Assembly: GCF_029945685.1 (NCBI RefSeq)
Contig: NZ_JAQSDA010000020.1
Location: 62,001 to 126,000, forward strand
Source: Polaromonas sp.
Lineage (GTDB): Bacteria; Pseudomonadota; Gammaproteobacteria; Burkholderiales; Burkholderiaceae_C
Direction of reading: 5' to 3'
DNA length: 64,000 bases
The position numbers were made by a program, and so were the translations under genes. The notes below the pieces were generated by a model. It did not search any database, was not told where the DNA came from, and saw only the letters and a list, made by a program, of their open reading frames with translations. Numbering within the stretch: the first letter of the stretch is position 1; each line of letters opens with the position of its first letter. Shown piece by piece: positions 32,970-42,670 of this stretch.

Positions 32970-33341
32970 ATGATCGACTCGATTCTCAAATACTTATCTT
33001 TGATTACTTTGGCAGGAGCCGCTGTCTCGTTCGCTTTTGGATTCATTAAATATATGGATCAGCGCAATCGCGAGGAACGTACAAAGCGCTTTGAACTATT
33101 TCATGGTTTGATGCGCAGGGTTTCGGCGCGAGGAGATGCTGCGGGCGAGGGGCTTCCCCTCACCCAGCAACTAGCCGCAATTTATGAGCTGCAGCAATTC
33201 AATGAATATGCGTACGCTTCCATCCCGATCCTGGAACATCTCAGAACGAGTTTTGCGACATCAACGGCATCTGCTCCCTTGCTGACAGCTATTGACAGCA
33301 CCATCGCGAAGCTCCGCCAAGGTTACAAACCTACACTCTGA
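32970..33341 (+). CDS. Small membrane-anchored hypothetical protein
   Basis: 123 aa. One TM helix (about 7-27, LSLITLAGAAVSFAFGFIKY) is followed by a charged cytoplasmic helical domain (RNREERTKRFELFHGLMRRV). No family is recognised. It lies 14 bases after the dehydrogenase and next to the higBA pair. AT-richer codons suggest acquired DNA. Confidence 0.6.
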   Translation: MIDSILKYLSLITLAGAAVSFAFGFIKYMDQRNREERTKRFELFHGLMRRVSARGDAAGEGLPLTQQLAAIYELQQFNEYAYASIPILEHLRTSFATSTASAPLLTAIDSTIAKLRQGYKPTL

Positions 33342-33350
33342 CAAGCTTGA

Positions 33351-33737
33351 TCACCCCTCCGCAGGCTGCCGAATCAAACTTTCGGCCGGAATCCCCAGCC
33401 CGATGTGCAGCTTCCACACCATGGCCATGGTGAGTTTTCTTTTGCCATTGAGCACTTCGTACACCCGGTTGCGCTGGCCAATCATGGGCTCCAGGTCTTT
33501 GGGTTTGAGGCCTTGCTGCTCCATGCGGAATTTGATGGCTTCCACTGGATCGGGCGGATCTATCGGGTAATGCTTGGCCTCGTAGGCTTCGATCAGCGTG
33601 AGCATGGCTTCAAAATGCGCGCCGGCGTCGCTGTCAACCTCAGGTTCGTTCTCGAAATACGGCGCCACCAATTGCAGCGCGGCCTGGTAATCGGTCTCGG
33701 TGCGAATCGGGTGAATGGGATAAACATTCCTTTTCAT
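33351..33737 (-). CDS. higA: HigA-type antitoxin with XRE domain
   Basis: A 128-aa protein. The C-terminal XRE helix-turn-helix (KDLEPMIGQRNRVYEVLNGK, then RKLTMAMVWKLH) and N-terminal PIRTETDYQAAL...EYE-like segment are typical of HigA. It neutralises HigB and represses the operon. ATG 33737 overlaps the higB stop as ATGA. The toxin-first order is normal for hig loci. Confidence 0.88.
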   Translation of the reverse strand: MKRNVYPIHPIRTETDYQAALQLVAPYFENEPEVDSDAGAHFEAMLTLIEAYEAKHYPIDPPDPVEAIKFRMEQQGLKPKDLEPMIGQRNRVYEVLNGKRKLTMAMVWKLHIGLGIPAESLIRQPAEG

Positions 33738-34039
33738 GGCTGGTTCTCCACGGTGGCGGCGTCGATGGCATCGTATTGCGCATGGGTGCCAACAAACTTG
33801 ATGTACAGGGCCGCAAAGCGGTAGGCTACCGCCACCACCAGACGGTAATCGTTGCCCTTGATGTTGAACACCACCCGGTTGGCCCCCACAAAACTGGCAC
33901 TGGCATACCGGAGCTTGATGTCCTGCGGGGTCTTCCACTGTGCGTGGCTGGCATCTTCAAACCAGGTTTGAAAGGCCTGCTTTGAAGCAGGGTGCTTGCA
34001 CCAAAAATCCACCAGCGTCGCTTTTGAAATGACCCGCAT
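33734..34039 (-). CDS. higB: HigB-type mRNA interferase toxin
   Basis: A 101-aa RelE-fold toxin of the HigB_toxin family: MRVISKATLVDFWCKHPASK, then DIKLRYASASFVGANRVVFN and YRLVVAVAYRF...VYIKFVGTH-like end (LYIKFVGTHAQYD). It cleaves mRNA on the ribosome. It is intact and coupled to higA. The promoter lies in the 65 AT-rich bases before the patatin gene's end. Confidence 0.88.
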   Translation of the reverse strand: MRVISKATLVDFWCKHPASKQAFQTWFEDASHAQWKTPQDIKLRYASASFVGANRVVFNIKGNDYRLVVAVAYRFAALYIKFVGTHAQYDAIDAATVENQP

Positions 34040-34104
34040 ATGCGTATTTTAGTCCCATTTTGGGATCAATGTAAAACCATTAGTTCTGGAGATCAGCGAG
34101 TTCG

Positions 34105-35232
34105 TCAGATCGCCTCCACCCGCCCCATATCCGGCTTCGCCAGCCAGCCCTGAAACTCATCAGCCAGTTGCCGGCTCGCGGCCACCGCCGTGCTCCAGGC
34201 CTTGATGCGTCCCGGCAGGTCGTTGCCATAGCGCAAGAAGTCGTTGCGGTCGGGCAGCTTGGCATTCGGCAAGGTGCTGATCCAGGCCGGATCGGGTGCC
34301 AGCAGCAGCATGTTGTCGAGAAAATGGGTGGCGCCGTGGCGCCATTTCAGGCCCTTGTCGAGCCAGCCGGGCACCACGGCTTTCTGGAAGTGCGGGTACA
34401 GCACCAGGCCCTGGTTTTTGGAATGATTTTGGCCGCTAGCCCCCGCCCCATCTGCGCCAGTAGCTATCAAATCAGAAGCATAGTTGAGGTGCAGGTGGTA
34501 GTCGGTGATGCCGCCGTCCCAGTAGGCACCGGGCGGGGCGCCGGGGATGTCACGCACCGAACGCAGCATGAAGGGAATCGAACAACTGGCCTGCAGCGCC
34601 GGGTTGAAGTTTTCTTCCGTCAAGGCCACCTGCCGAGTGCGATAGTCGCTGGTGGCGAAGGGCAGCGGCGCGTGCTGGCTGGAAAAAACCACGCGCTCCA
34701 GCCAGGCGCCCATGGCCTTGCGGTGCACGGTGTTGGTCAGAAACGCGCCGAAGTACCCCAGCGGCGTGCGCAGGCCATGCTCACGGCCCAGCAGGTGCCG
34801 GCCGCGCGACGTCACGATGTGCAGGCGGTAACGTGGGTGCTGCAGCACCTCCTGCACACGTCCGCCGTAAAAGGCCGCCAGGCTCCGCCCGAACATCTCG
34901 CTGACCAGGTCGGCGCTGGGCCGCTTGCGGCCGGGCTCGGCCGCGAAATGCTGGGCGATGTAGTCGTCTTCCAGCCGCTGGAAGGCCTCGACCGGGTTGG
35001 CCAGACAGGCCGTCGCCATGCGCCAGGCACCGATCGACGCGCCGACCAGGTGCACTGGCTGCTCGGGCGACGCCAGCCAGTCGCCGAAGATGAAGCGGTC
35101 CAGCGGCCCCAGCACCAGACCCTTGGGCCCGCCGGCCGCGCCCGGCACCACGCGCACGTCCTGCGGGCGCAGGCCGTGTTGTTCGATGTGCCGCCTGGCC
35201 TGGGGGCCGGCGTAAAGGCGGAGGGCTTGCAT
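34105..35232 (-). CDS. Patatin-like phospholipase family protein
   Basis: A 375-aa protein with GAAGGPKG (about 31-38) as oxyanion loop, VGASIGAWR (Ser about 65) and YWDGGITDYH (Asp about 238), so the Ser-Asp dyad is present. It is unrelated in sequence to CapV and has core-like composition. Physiological role is unknown. Residues about 251-269 (LIATGADGAGASGQNHSKNQ) come from a family-A repeat inserted in frame. Confidence 0.82.
   Translation of the reverse strand: MQALRLYAGPQARRHIEQHGLRPQDVRVVPGAAGGPKGLVLGPLDRFIFGDWLASPEQPVHLVGASIGAWRMATACLANPVEAFQRLEDDYIAQHFAAEPGRKRPSADLVSEMFGRSLAAFYGGRVQEVLQHPRYRLHIVTSRGRHLLGREHGLRTPLGYFGAFLTNTVHRKAMGAWLERVVFSSQHAPLPFATSDYRTRQVALTEENFNPALQASCSIPFMLRSVRDIPGAPPGAYWDGGITDYHLHLNYASDLIATGADGAGASGQNHSKNQGLVLYPHFQKAVVPGWLDKGLKWRHGATHFLDNMLLLAPDPAWISTLPNAKLPDRNDFLRYGNDLPGRIKAWSTAVAASRQLADEFQGWLAKPDMGRVEAI
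34426..34480. repeat. Family-A repeat inside the 34105 patatin gene
   Basis: ATTTTGGCCGCTAGCCCCCG ... CAGTAGCTATCAAATCAGAAGCA is the family sequence in the opposite orientation, read through in frame. Confidence 0.55.
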
Positions 35233-35246
35233 GGATGAATCGCGGT

Positions 35247-35312
35247 TGCTATGGTTCTGGTAGCTGCTTGCGCCCGTTTTTATTGGGCTGCAGGCCGATT
35301 TGACATCAAAAA
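35247..35312. repeat. Family-A repeat between the patatin gene and tex
   Basis: TGCTATGGTTCTGGTAGCTG, CTTGCGCCCGT, TTATTGGGCTGCAGGCCGAT, TTGACATCAAAA. This is the most complete intergenic copy in the window and the best reference for the family. Confidence 0.65.
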
Positions 35313-35344
35313 CCGGCGCCCCGCAGCCTTCTGCGCGACAAACG

Positions 35345-37729
35345 CTATTTCTTCAGGGCGGCCAGCTTGCTGAAGGCAGACTCCATCGCCGTCGATGTCG
35401 CCGGCTGCGGCGCCCGGCCTTGCCCGCCACTGTAGTTGCCGCCGCGGCCCTGGCTCTGCCCCGGCCGCGCGCCTTCAAAGCGGTTCTCGCGCGGGCCTCC
35501 TTCCCTGCCCTGGCGCGCCGGGGCAGCGTCCAGCTTCATGGTCAGGGCGATGCGCTTGCGGGCGACGTCGACCTCGGTCACGCGCACCTTGACGATGTCG
35601 CCGGTCTTGACCACCTCGCGCGCGTCGGTCACAAACTTGTTGGACAACTGGCTTACATGAACCAGGCCGTCCTGGTGCACGCCGATGTCGATGAAGGCGC
35701 CAAAGGCGGCCACGTTGCTGACCGTGCCTTCCAGCGTCATGCCTTCCTTCAAATCCTTGATGTCTTCGACGCCGTCGTTGAAACGCGCCACCTTGAAGTC
35801 GGGGCGCGGGTCGCGGCCGGGTTTTTCGAGCTCGGCAATGATGTCCTTCACGGTAATCACGCCGAACTGCTCGTTGGCGAACAGCTCGGGCTTGAGCGTC
35901 TTGAGCATGTCGGCGCGGCCCATCAGTTCGGCCACCGGCTTGCCGGTGTGCGCCATGATTTTTTCGACCACCGGGTAGGTTTCGGGGTGCACGCCGGTCA
36001 TGTCCAGCGGGTTGCTGCCCTCGGCCTGGCTGCGCAGGCGCAAGAAGCCGGCGCTTTGCTCGAAGGTCTTGGCGCCCAGGCCGCTGACTTTCAGCAAATC
36101 GGTGCGGCTGGCAAAGGCCCCGTTGGCATCGCGCCAGCGCACCACCGCCTTGGCGACCGTATTGCTCAGCCCGGAGACACGCGCCAGCAGCGGCACGCTG
36201 GCGGTGTTGAGGTCCACACCGACGCTGTTGACGCAATCCTCGACCACGGTGTCCAGGCTGCGCGCCAGGTCGCTCTGGTTGACGTCATGCTGGTACTGGC
36301 CGACACCGATGGACTTGGGATCGATCTTGACCAGTTCGGCGAGCGGGTCCTGCAGCCGGCGCGCAATACTCGCGGCGCCGCGCAGACTGACGTCCACGTC
36401 GGGCATTTCCTGGCTGGCAAATTCACTGGCCGAATAGACCGAGGCGCCGGCTTCGCTGACCACGACTTTTTCGATCACCTGCCCGACCTTGGCCAAACCC
36501 TTGATCAGGTCAGCAGCGAGCTTGTCGGTTTCGCGGCTGGCCGTGCCGTTGCCGATGGCGATCAGGTTCACGCCGTGTTTCTCGCAGAGTTTGGCCAGGG
36601 TGTGCAGCGAGCCGTCCCAGTCCTTGCGCGGCTCGTGCGGAAAAACCGTGGCGGTTTCGACCAGCTTGCCGGTGGCGTCCACCACCGCGACCTTGACGCC
36701 GGTGCGTATGCCCGGGTCCAGGCCCATGACCACACGCGGGCCGGCCGGCGCGGCCAGCAGCAGATCGCGCAGGTTGTCGGCAAACACCTTGATCGCGACT
36801 TTTTCAGCCTCTTCGCGCAGGCGGCTGAACAGGTCGCGCTCGATCGACAGGCTCAGCTTGACCTTCCAGGTCCAGGCCACACACTTGCGCAGCAGGTCGT
36901 CGGCCGCCCTGCCCTTGTGGCTCCAGCCCAGGTAAACGGCGATTTTTCCTTCCGCGATGCTCGGCTTGCCCGGCTCGGGGATCTCGGGCAGCAGCAGCTT
37001 GGCGTCGAGGATTTCCAGCCCGCGGCCGCGGAACACCGCCAGCGCGCGGTGCGAGGGCACGCGGCCAATCGGCTCGTCGTAGTCGAAATAGTCGCGAAAC
37101 TTGCTGTTGTCGATGTTGTTTTCATCCTTGCCGCTGACCAGCTTGGACGACAGCAGCCCTTCGCTCCACAGCCACTGGCGCAGCATCTGCAGCAGGCCCG
37201 CATCTTCGGCCCAGCGTTCGCTGAGGATGTCGCGCACGCCGTCCAGCACCGCCTGCACCGTGGTGAAGTCGTCGCCACTTTCCATTTTTTCGGCCTTGAC
37301 AAAGGCGAGCGCCTCGTCGGCCGGCACCAGCGCCGGATCGGCAAACAGTTTGTCGGCCAGCGGTTCAATACCGGCTTCGCGCGCCATCTGGCCCTTGGTG
37401 CGGCGCTTCTGCTTGAAGGGCAGGTAGAGGTCTTCGAGCTCCTGCTTGGTAGGCGCAGCGGCAATCGCGGCCGCCAGCTCGGGCGTCAGTTTGCCTTGCT
37501 CCTGGATGCTTTTGAGCACGGCCTCACGCCGCTCCTCGAGCTCGCGCAGGTAGCCGAGGCGAAATTCGAGCTCGCGCAGCTGGATGTCGTCGAGACCGCC
37601 GGTGACTTCCTTGCGGTAACGCGCGACAAACGGCACGGTGGCGCCGCCGTCGAGCAGCTCCACGGCGGTTTTGACCTGGTGTTCCTGGACCTTGATTTCT
37701 GCGGCGATCTGGCGAATGATTTTTTGCAT
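35345..37729 (-). CDS. tex: RNA-binding transcription accessory protein Tex
   Basis: A 794-aa protein with the Tex order: N-terminal helical region, YqgF/RNase H-like domain ([20 protein letters not shown]), helix-hairpin-helix repeats ([20 protein letters not shown] and [17 protein letters not shown]) and a C-terminal S1 domain ([20 protein letters not shown], then [11 protein letters not shown]). Start ATG 37729 matches the family N-terminus ([12 protein letters not shown]). Gly/Arg-rich residues follow the S1 domain. It is divergent from the Kef-type gene. Confidence 0.95.
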   Translation of the reverse strand: MQKIIRQIAAEIKVQEHQVKTAVELLDGGATVPFVARYRKEVTGGLDDIQLRELEFRLGYLRELEERREAVLKSIQEQGKLTPELAAAIAAAPTKQELEDLYLPFKQKRRTKGQMAREAGIEPLADKLFADPALVPADEALAFVKAEKMESGDDFTTVQAVLDGVRDILSERWAEDAGLLQMLRQWLWSEGLLSSKLVSGKDENNIDNSKFRDYFDYDEPIGRVPSHRALAVFRGRGLEILDAKLLLPEIPEPGKPSIAEGKIAVYLGWSHKGRAADDLLRKCVAWTWKVKLSLSIERDLFSRLREEAEKVAIKVFADNLRDLLLAAPAGPRVVMGLDPGIRTGVKVAVVDATGKLVETATVFPHEPRKDWDGSLHTLAKLCEKHGVNLIAIGNGTASRETDKLAADLIKGLAKVGQVIEKVVVSEAGASVYSASEFASQEMPDVDVSLRGAASIARRLQDPLAELVKIDPKSIGVGQYQHDVNQSDLARSLDTVVEDCVNSVGVDLNTASVPLLARVSGLSNTVAKAVVRWRDANGAFASRTDLLKVSGLGAKTFEQSAGFLRLRSQAEGSNPLDMTGVHPETYPVVEKIMAHTGKPVAELMGRADMLKTLKPELFANEQFGVITVKDIIAELEKPGRDPRPDFKVARFNDGVEDIKDLKEGMTLEGTVSNVAAFGAFIDIGVHQDGLVHVSQLSNKFVTDAREVVKTGDIVKVRVTEVDVARKRIALTMKLDAAPARQGREGGPRENRFEGARPGQSQGRGGNYSGGQGRAPQPATSTAMESAFSKLAALKK

Positions 37730-37862
37730 GGATGTCTGAAATGGCTCTGCTGGAATGGGCGGCAAAGTGGGCGAGTGTGCCACACCGCGAAAGCCGCCCT
37801 GCCGGGACAAACTCCGCTACCATCCTGACTCCCCTTTCATCAACCCGGCACCCAGGAATTTC

Positions 37863-39737
37863 ATGGCAGTCGAACAAGGCAGCGAGCTGGTCAAGGTGGT
37901 GGTGTTGCTGGCTGCCGGTGTGCTGGCCGTGCCGTTGTTCAAACGGCTGGGCCTGGGCTCGGTGCTGGGTTACTTGGCCGCCGGGCTGGCCATTGGACCC
38001 TTCGGCCTGGGCTTGTTCAGCGAAGCGGGAACCATCCTGCACCTGGCCGAACTCGGCGTCGTGATGTTCCTGTTTGTCATCGGGCTGGAGATGCAGCCGA
38101 CCCGGCTCTGGACGCTGCGGCGCCAGATCTTCGGCCTGGGCCTGATGCAGGTGGTGGTTTGCGGCGCCCTGCTGACGGGCCTGGGCATACTAGCCGGGCT
38201 CAAACCCGTGGTGGCTTTCATCGCGGCCATGGGTTTTGTGCTGTCGTCCACCGCCATCGTGATGCAGCTGCTCGAGGAACGCGGCGACACCTCCACCCCG
38301 CGCGGCCAGCGCATGGTGTCCATCCTGCTGCTGGAAGACCTCGCCATCGTGCCCTTGCTGGCGATTGTGGCTTTCCTGGCGCCTGACGAAACCGATGGCG
38401 TGTCCCGCTGGGTCAGCATCGGGGTGGCGCTGGCGGCCATCATTGGCCTGGTGGCGGTGAGCCGCTGGCTGCTCAACCCGCTGTTTCGCGTGCTGGCCAA
38501 GGCCAAGGCCCGCGAGGTGATGACGGCCGCCGCCCTGCTGGTGGTGCTGGGCGCCGCGCTGGCCATGCAGTGGGGCGGGCTGTCGATGGCGTTGGGCGCG
38601 TTTGCTGCCGGAGTGATGTTGTCGGAGTCGACCTTCCGGCATCAGCTGGAAGCCGACATCGAGCCCTTCCGCGGCATTTTGCTGGGCCTGTTTTTCATGG
38701 GTGTGGGCATGTCGCTGGACCTCACGCTGGTGCTGGCCGACTGGCCGCTGATTGTTGGCGGCGTGCTGGCCTACATGGCGTTCAAGGGCCTGGGTATTTA
38801 CACCGTGGCCCGCATCACCAAGTCCAGCCATGGCGACGCGCTGCAGCGCACCGCCATGATGGCCCAGGGCGGTGAATTTGCCTTTGTGCTGTATTCGGCT
38901 GCGGCCGCGGCCGGCATCGTGCAGGCCAGTGTCAATGCCGTGCTGACGGCCGCCATCATCATCTCGATGGCGCTGACGCCGCTGGCCGTCCTGTCGCTTC
39001 GATGGCTGCTGCCCGACAAGCCGGGCCAGGACATGGAAGGCGTGGAAAGTGTGGAAGAAGCCCAGGGCCTCAAGGGCAGCGTGCTGATCATCGGTTTCGG
39101 CCGCTTCGGGCAGATCGCCAGCCAGTCGCTGCTGGCGCGCGGCATCGACATCGCCATTATTGAAAACGACACGGACATGATCCGCGCGGCGGCGCAGTTC
39201 GGTTTCAAGGTGTATTACGGCGACGGCACGCGGCTGGACGTGCTGCACGCCAGCGGCGCAGAGCATGCCCGGGCCATTCTGGTCTGCGTGGACAAAAAAG
39301 AGGCGACCAGCCGCATCGTGGAGCTGGCCAAGCATGAGTTCCCGTTGACTCCGGTGCTGGCCCGCGCCTACGACCGCCAGCACGCGATCGAGCTGATCCG
39401 CTTCGGCGTGGACTACCAGCTGCGCGAAACCCTGGAGTCGGCCCTGGCCTTCAGCAGCGAAGCCCTGCGAAAACTCGGCGTGGAAGAAGTCGATGTGGCC
39501 GAGATAGCTGAAGACATCCGCCGCCGCGACGCCGAACGACTGCAGCTGCAGTTGTGCGGCGACATCAGCAGCGGCATCGACCTGATGCATGGCGGGCGCT
39601 GGACACCGGCACCGCTGACCAGGCCCAAACAGTCCGGGAAGGCGCTCAACGAGCAGGCCGCCCAGGCCCTGGAGCCTACCGGTCCCGGCGCGGCCGACGG
39701 GCCGCAAGTAGCCGGCGACCGCGCCAGACCCGGCTGA
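37863..39737 (+). CDS. CPA2-family cation:proton antiporter, KefB/KefC-like
   Basis: A 624-aa protein. About twelve TM helices (10-385) belong to the Na+/H+ exchanger family (LGYLAAGLAIGPFGLGLFSE and FVLSSTAIVMQLLEERGD). An RCK_N/TrkA-N nucleotide domain (VLIIGFGRFGQIASQSLLAR) follows, then a variable tail. It exports K+ in exchange for protons, probably gated by glutathione adducts as in Kef. ATG 37863 is chosen at the start of TM1. Confidence 0.9.
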   Translation: MAVEQGSELVKVVVLLAAGVLAVPLFKRLGLGSVLGYLAAGLAIGPFGLGLFSEAGTILHLAELGVVMFLFVIGLEMQPTRLWTLRRQIFGLGLMQVVVCGALLTGLGILAGLKPVVAFIAAMGFVLSSTAIVMQLLEERGDTSTPRGQRMVSILLLEDLAIVPLLAIVAFLAPDETDGVSRWVSIGVALAAIIGLVAVSRWLLNPLFRVLAKAKAREVMTAAALLVVLGAALAMQWGGLSMALGAFAAGVMLSESTFRHQLEADIEPFRGILLGLFFMGVGMSLDLTLVLADWPLIVGGVLAYMAFKGLGIYTVARITKSSHGDALQRTAMMAQGGEFAFVLYSAAAAAGIVQASVNAVLTAAIIISMALTPLAVLSLRWLLPDKPGQDMEGVESVEEAQGLKGSVLIIGFGRFGQIASQSLLARGIDIAIIENDTDMIRAAAQFGFKVYYGDGTRLDVLHASGAEHARAILVCVDKKEATSRIVELAKHEFPLTPVLARAYDRQHAIELIRFGVDYQLRETLESALAFSSEALRKLGVEEVDVAEIAEDIRRRDAERLQLQLCGDISSGIDLMHGGRWTPAPLTRPKQSGKALNEQAAQALEPTGPGAADGPQVAGDRARPG

Positions 39738-39832
39738 TCGCACCGTTTGCGCTCGCACGATCAGGCTTTTTTCCTACAGACAAGACAGCCGGCGGCGACC
39801 ATCATCAGGACTTCAATTCCTGGAGCCCGAAC

Positions 39833-40351
39833 ATGCGTATCCGAACCATTGTGTTGATCATTGCCATTGTGCTGATGGCCGGTTTTGCGGCGCTCAACCT
39901 CGACGAGTTCAGCCGAACCTCCGTGCTGAGCCTGGGCTTCACCACTGTGCAGGTGCCGCTGGGCCTGGTCATGCTGGTGCTGCTGGCCGCAGTGCTGCTG
40001 GTGTTTCTGGCGACCACGCTGTACATCCAGAGCACCCACCTGCTGGAAATGCGTAACGCCACCCGGGCGCTGGCGGCCCAGCGAGAGCTGGCCGACAAGG
40101 CGGAAGCCTCGCGTTTCACCGAACTGCGCCAGTACCTCGAAGCCCAGGCGCTGAGCACCCAGCAGCGGGATGCGGCCCAGGCGACGGTGCTGGCGGAGCG
40201 ACTGGCCCAAAGCCAGGAAGCCTTGTCGAGCAAGATCGACCAGTCCGGCAACACGCTGGCGGCCTATATCGGCGAGCTCGAAGACCGGCTCGAAAAGCGC
40301 GATGGCGTGAGCCGGCCTGTGTTGCTCGCGGACAGTTCGACGCGGCTCTGA
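39833..40351 (+). CDS. LapA-domain membrane protein
   Basis: 172 aa. Two TM helices (about 4-24 and 42-66) with FTTVQVPLGLVMLVLLAAVL match the lipopolysaccharide-assembly LapA domain. The rest is a cytoplasmic coiled coil (ALAAQRELADKAEASRFTEL). LapA-like proteins are envelope scaffold proteins. It lies 95 bases after the antiporter; ATG 39833 is the only reasonable start. Confidence 0.75.
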   Translation: MRIRTIVLIIAIVLMAGFAALNLDEFSRTSVLSLGFTTVQVPLGLVMLVLLAAVLLVFLATTLYIQSTHLLEMRNATRALAAQRELADKAEASRFTELRQYLEAQALSTQQRDAAQATVLAERLAQSQEALSSKIDQSGNTLAAYIGELEDRLEKRDGVSRPVLLADSSTRL

Positions 40352-40443
40352 TGGCCCCCCGCAAGCGCGGGCAGCGCAAACCGCTGTAAGAACCCGCCGG
40401 GCCCCGCGACCAACGGACTTCACCGTTGCACAAGGACGCCGTC

Positions 40444-41205
40444 GTGGTCATCTTCACTCCTAAATTCATAGCTGCTTGCGCCCTATTGACGGGGGCTACA
40501 TCCACTTTTTGCATGCAAAACCAGTGCACAGCAAGCTCCGGGCCCCTGGTCACGCCGGTGCTGGAGTTGTACACCTCGGAGGGCTGCAGTTCCTGTCCGC
40601 CCGCCGACCAGTGGGCGTCGAGCTTCAAGGGCAAGAAGGTGGTGGTGCAGGCCTTTCATGTCGGTTACTGGGACTACATCGGCTGGGTAGACCGCTTTGC
40701 AACGCCCGCCTACACCCAGCGCCAGCGCGACGTGGCGGCGAAAAACCGGCTGCGCAACATCTACACCCCGCAGGTGGTGCTGGACGGCCGCGACTGGCCG
40801 CAGTGGCAGGGCGCGTCATCGGGTGTCACGACCGGGCGCGAAACCGCACAGCTCCAGTTGATGATCCGGCGGCTGGCCGACGACCAGTTCGAGGCCACCG
40901 TCACCCCCTCCGGCGCGGGCGCTGGCGCACCAGCCTGGGCGGCCTACTGGACGGTGACCGAACATGGTCACCACTCCAGCGTGAAGGCCGGGGAAAATGC
41001 CGGTGAGTTCCTCAAGCACGACTTCGTGGTCCGCCAGTACACCCCGGCCGGGGAATACACAAGCAGCGACGCAAGCCCGAAAAGGCTCGGCTTGCGCAGC
41101 ATTGCCGCCACGCCGGGCCACGAGCGTCAGGTCAACCTGGTGGTGTTCGAGCCGCGAAGCGGCAAAACCCTGCAGGCCCTGAGCCTGCAGTGCCCGCCGG
41201 GATGA
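40444..41205 (+). CDS. DUF1223 secreted thioredoxin-fold protein
   Basis: About 253 aa from GTG 40444; a TTG at 40426 is an alternative. Signal-peptide-like residues (FIAACALLTGATSTFC) lead to LELYTSEGCSSCPPADQWAS, the DUF1223 signature with a CxxC pair. A NIYTPQVVLDGRDWPQWQG strand follows. It is probably periplasmic; function is unknown. The signal region coincides with a family-A repeat, and no ATG start is available upstream. Confidence 0.78.
   Translation: MVIFTPKFIAACALLTGATSTFCMQNQCTASSGPLVTPVLELYTSEGCSSCPPADQWASSFKGKKVVVQAFHVGYWDYIGWVDRFATPAYTQRQRDVAAKNRLRNIYTPQVVLDGRDWPQWQGASSGVTTGRETAQLQLMIRRLADDQFEATVTPSGAGAGAPAWAAYWTVTEHGHHSSVKAGENAGEFLKHDFVVRQYTPAGEYTSSDASPKRLGLRSIAATPGHERQVNLVVFEPRSGKTLQALSLQCPPG
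40461..40520. repeat. Family-A repeat forming the DUF1223 signal region
   Basis: AAATTCATAGCTGCTTGCGC, CCTATTGACGGGGGCTACAT, CCACTTTTTGCATGCAAAA. The family order is clear, and the frame through it gives a hydrophobic leader. Confidence 0.55.
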
Positions 41206-41266
41206 CCCCGCCTTGCGCGGAAGGAAAAGGCATGGCCATGACTGGCGTCACACGCCGCTGCACAGC

Positions 41267-42235
41267 TCAGGCACAAACGATTTTTGCGGATTCGCCTTCC
41301 GCCATCAGCCAGCCAACGAAATCCTGCGCGTCCTGATTGGCAGCCGAGCGCGGCCCGAGGGTCACGAAATAGCCAAAACGGGAGACCGCACCGCTGAAAG
41401 GCGCGACCAGCCGGCCTTCGCGCAACAGTTCCGCCAGCAGCGGCAGGCGACCGATGGCCACACCCTGCCCTGCGACGGCCGCCGCGACCACATCCGAGTA
41501 CTGGGAAAAGCGCAGCGTGTTCTTCATGCGCAGGTCCGGCAGGCCCATGACGCGGAACCACGGCTCCCAGTCCATCGTCAGGGGCTGTCCCTGAGGCATG
41601 TCGGTCGCCAACAGGGTGTGGCCGGCCAGGTCGGCCGGTTTCCTCAAAGGCAGGGCGCGGTTTTTCAGCAGCTGCGGTGAACACACAGGTGTGACGGTTT
41701 CCTCGAACAGGACGCTGCCCACGGCGCGGCTGAGGGCGCTCAGGCGCACCGAAACGTCAATGCCGCTGCGATCCAGGTCCAGTACTTCCAGCGTCGCGGA
41801 AATCCGCACGTCCACCCCCGGGTGCGTGGCAGTAAAGCGGCTCAGGCGCGGAATCAGCCAGAGCGACGCAAAACCCGGCGTGGTGGTGATCGCGACCTGC
41901 CGCATCGCTGTGGTGGCACGCACGCTGGCGGTGGCATCACGCAGCCGCTCCAGGCAATCAGAGACGGCACGTTGCATCACGCGCCCGGCTTCGGTGAGTG
42001 CCAGGGCGCGGTGCCGTCGCTCAAACAGGACTGTGCCCAGGTCGGCCTCGATCTGCTGGATCTGCCGGCTCACGGCCGATTGCGTGAGGAACAGTTCATT
42101 GGCCGCGCGCGTGAAACTCAGCGTGCGGGCGGCCGCCTCGAAGCTGTAAAGCAAGTCCAGGCGCGGCAGCTGATTGCGGCGGATGGCCGGGGTGGCAGCT
42201 TGCGGCGAGGTGGTTTTCACATTCTCTGGACGCAT
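41267..42235 (-). CDS. LysR-type regulator, GcvA-like
   Basis: A 322-aa protein. The helix-turn-helix (about 28-75) reads LLYSFEAAARTLSFTRAANE, then LFLTQSAVSRQIQQIE, which is GcvA-like. A periplasmic-binding-like effector domain covers about 110-315. It diverges from the DUF2917 gene across 90 bases that hold a candidate LysR box region (AATGATTTGGAATCATT-like sequence near 42238-42256). Effector unknown. Confidence 0.88.
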   Translation of the reverse strand: MRPENVKTTSPQAATPAIRRNQLPRLDLLYSFEAAARTLSFTRAANELFLTQSAVSRQIQQIEADLGTVLFERRHRALALTEAGRVMQRAVSDCLERLRDATASVRATTAMRQVAITTTPGFASLWLIPRLSRFTATHPGVDVRISATLEVLDLDRSGIDVSVRLSALSRAVGSVLFEETVTPVCSPQLLKNRALPLRKPADLAGHTLLATDMPQGQPLTMDWEPWFRVMGLPDLRMKNTLRFSQYSDVVAAAVAGQGVAIGRLPLLAELLREGRLVAPFSGAVSRFGYFVTLGPRSAANQDAQDFVGWLMAEGESAKIVCA

Positions 42236-42325
42236 GCAAATGATTCCAAATCATCGTTTGAACACAATGGGGGCGCCCAGTATATTCATTTCCTCCACGA
42301 ATGTGAAACGAAAGCGAGGCTTGTC

Positions 42326-42640
42326 ATGACGACCCATTCACCCGCTCTGGACCTGAACCTTGCCCACCAGGCGATGTTCACTGTGTCCGACGCTGCCGGC
42401 GTGCAGATCCGCTGCCATGAAGGCTGCTTGTGGCTCACGCTCGATGATGACCCACGCGATATCGTGCTGGACGCGGGCGCAAGCTTCCTGACCACGGAAC
42501 ACCGCCGTGCGCTGATCTACGCGATGCAGCCGTCTTCCCTCAGCCTGGTCGTGGCGCCTTCGGTTGCCACCACGCATCCCGCCCGGCGCGCGCAGGCGGC
42601 GCCCGCCGTTCAGGTGACGTTTGCGCTTCAGCCCGCCTGA
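42326..42640 (+). CDS. DUF2917 family protein
   Basis: 104 aa with the DUF2917 core: a beta-rich segment VQIRCHEGCLWLTLDDDPRD followed by DIVLDAGASFLTTEHRRALIY. Small proteins of this kind are usually next to GcvA-like regulators, as here. Function is unknown. It is likely controlled by the divergent LysR gene. Confidence 0.75.
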   Translation: MTTHSPALDLNLAHQAMFTVSDAAGVQIRCHEGCLWLTLDDDPRDIVLDAGASFLTTEHRRALIYAMQPSSLSLVVAPSVATTHPARRAQAAPAVQVTFALQPA

Positions 42641-42670
42641 GGGGCGGTGCCGCTCCCCGCCAACGGTTGC

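Noticed and set aside
35300..37828. 842-codon open frame on the plus strand opposite tex
   Set aside because: It is an antisense shadow of a GC-rich gene; composition is Gly/Ala/Gln/His/Arg-rich without any domain, while tex on the other strand is unmistakable.
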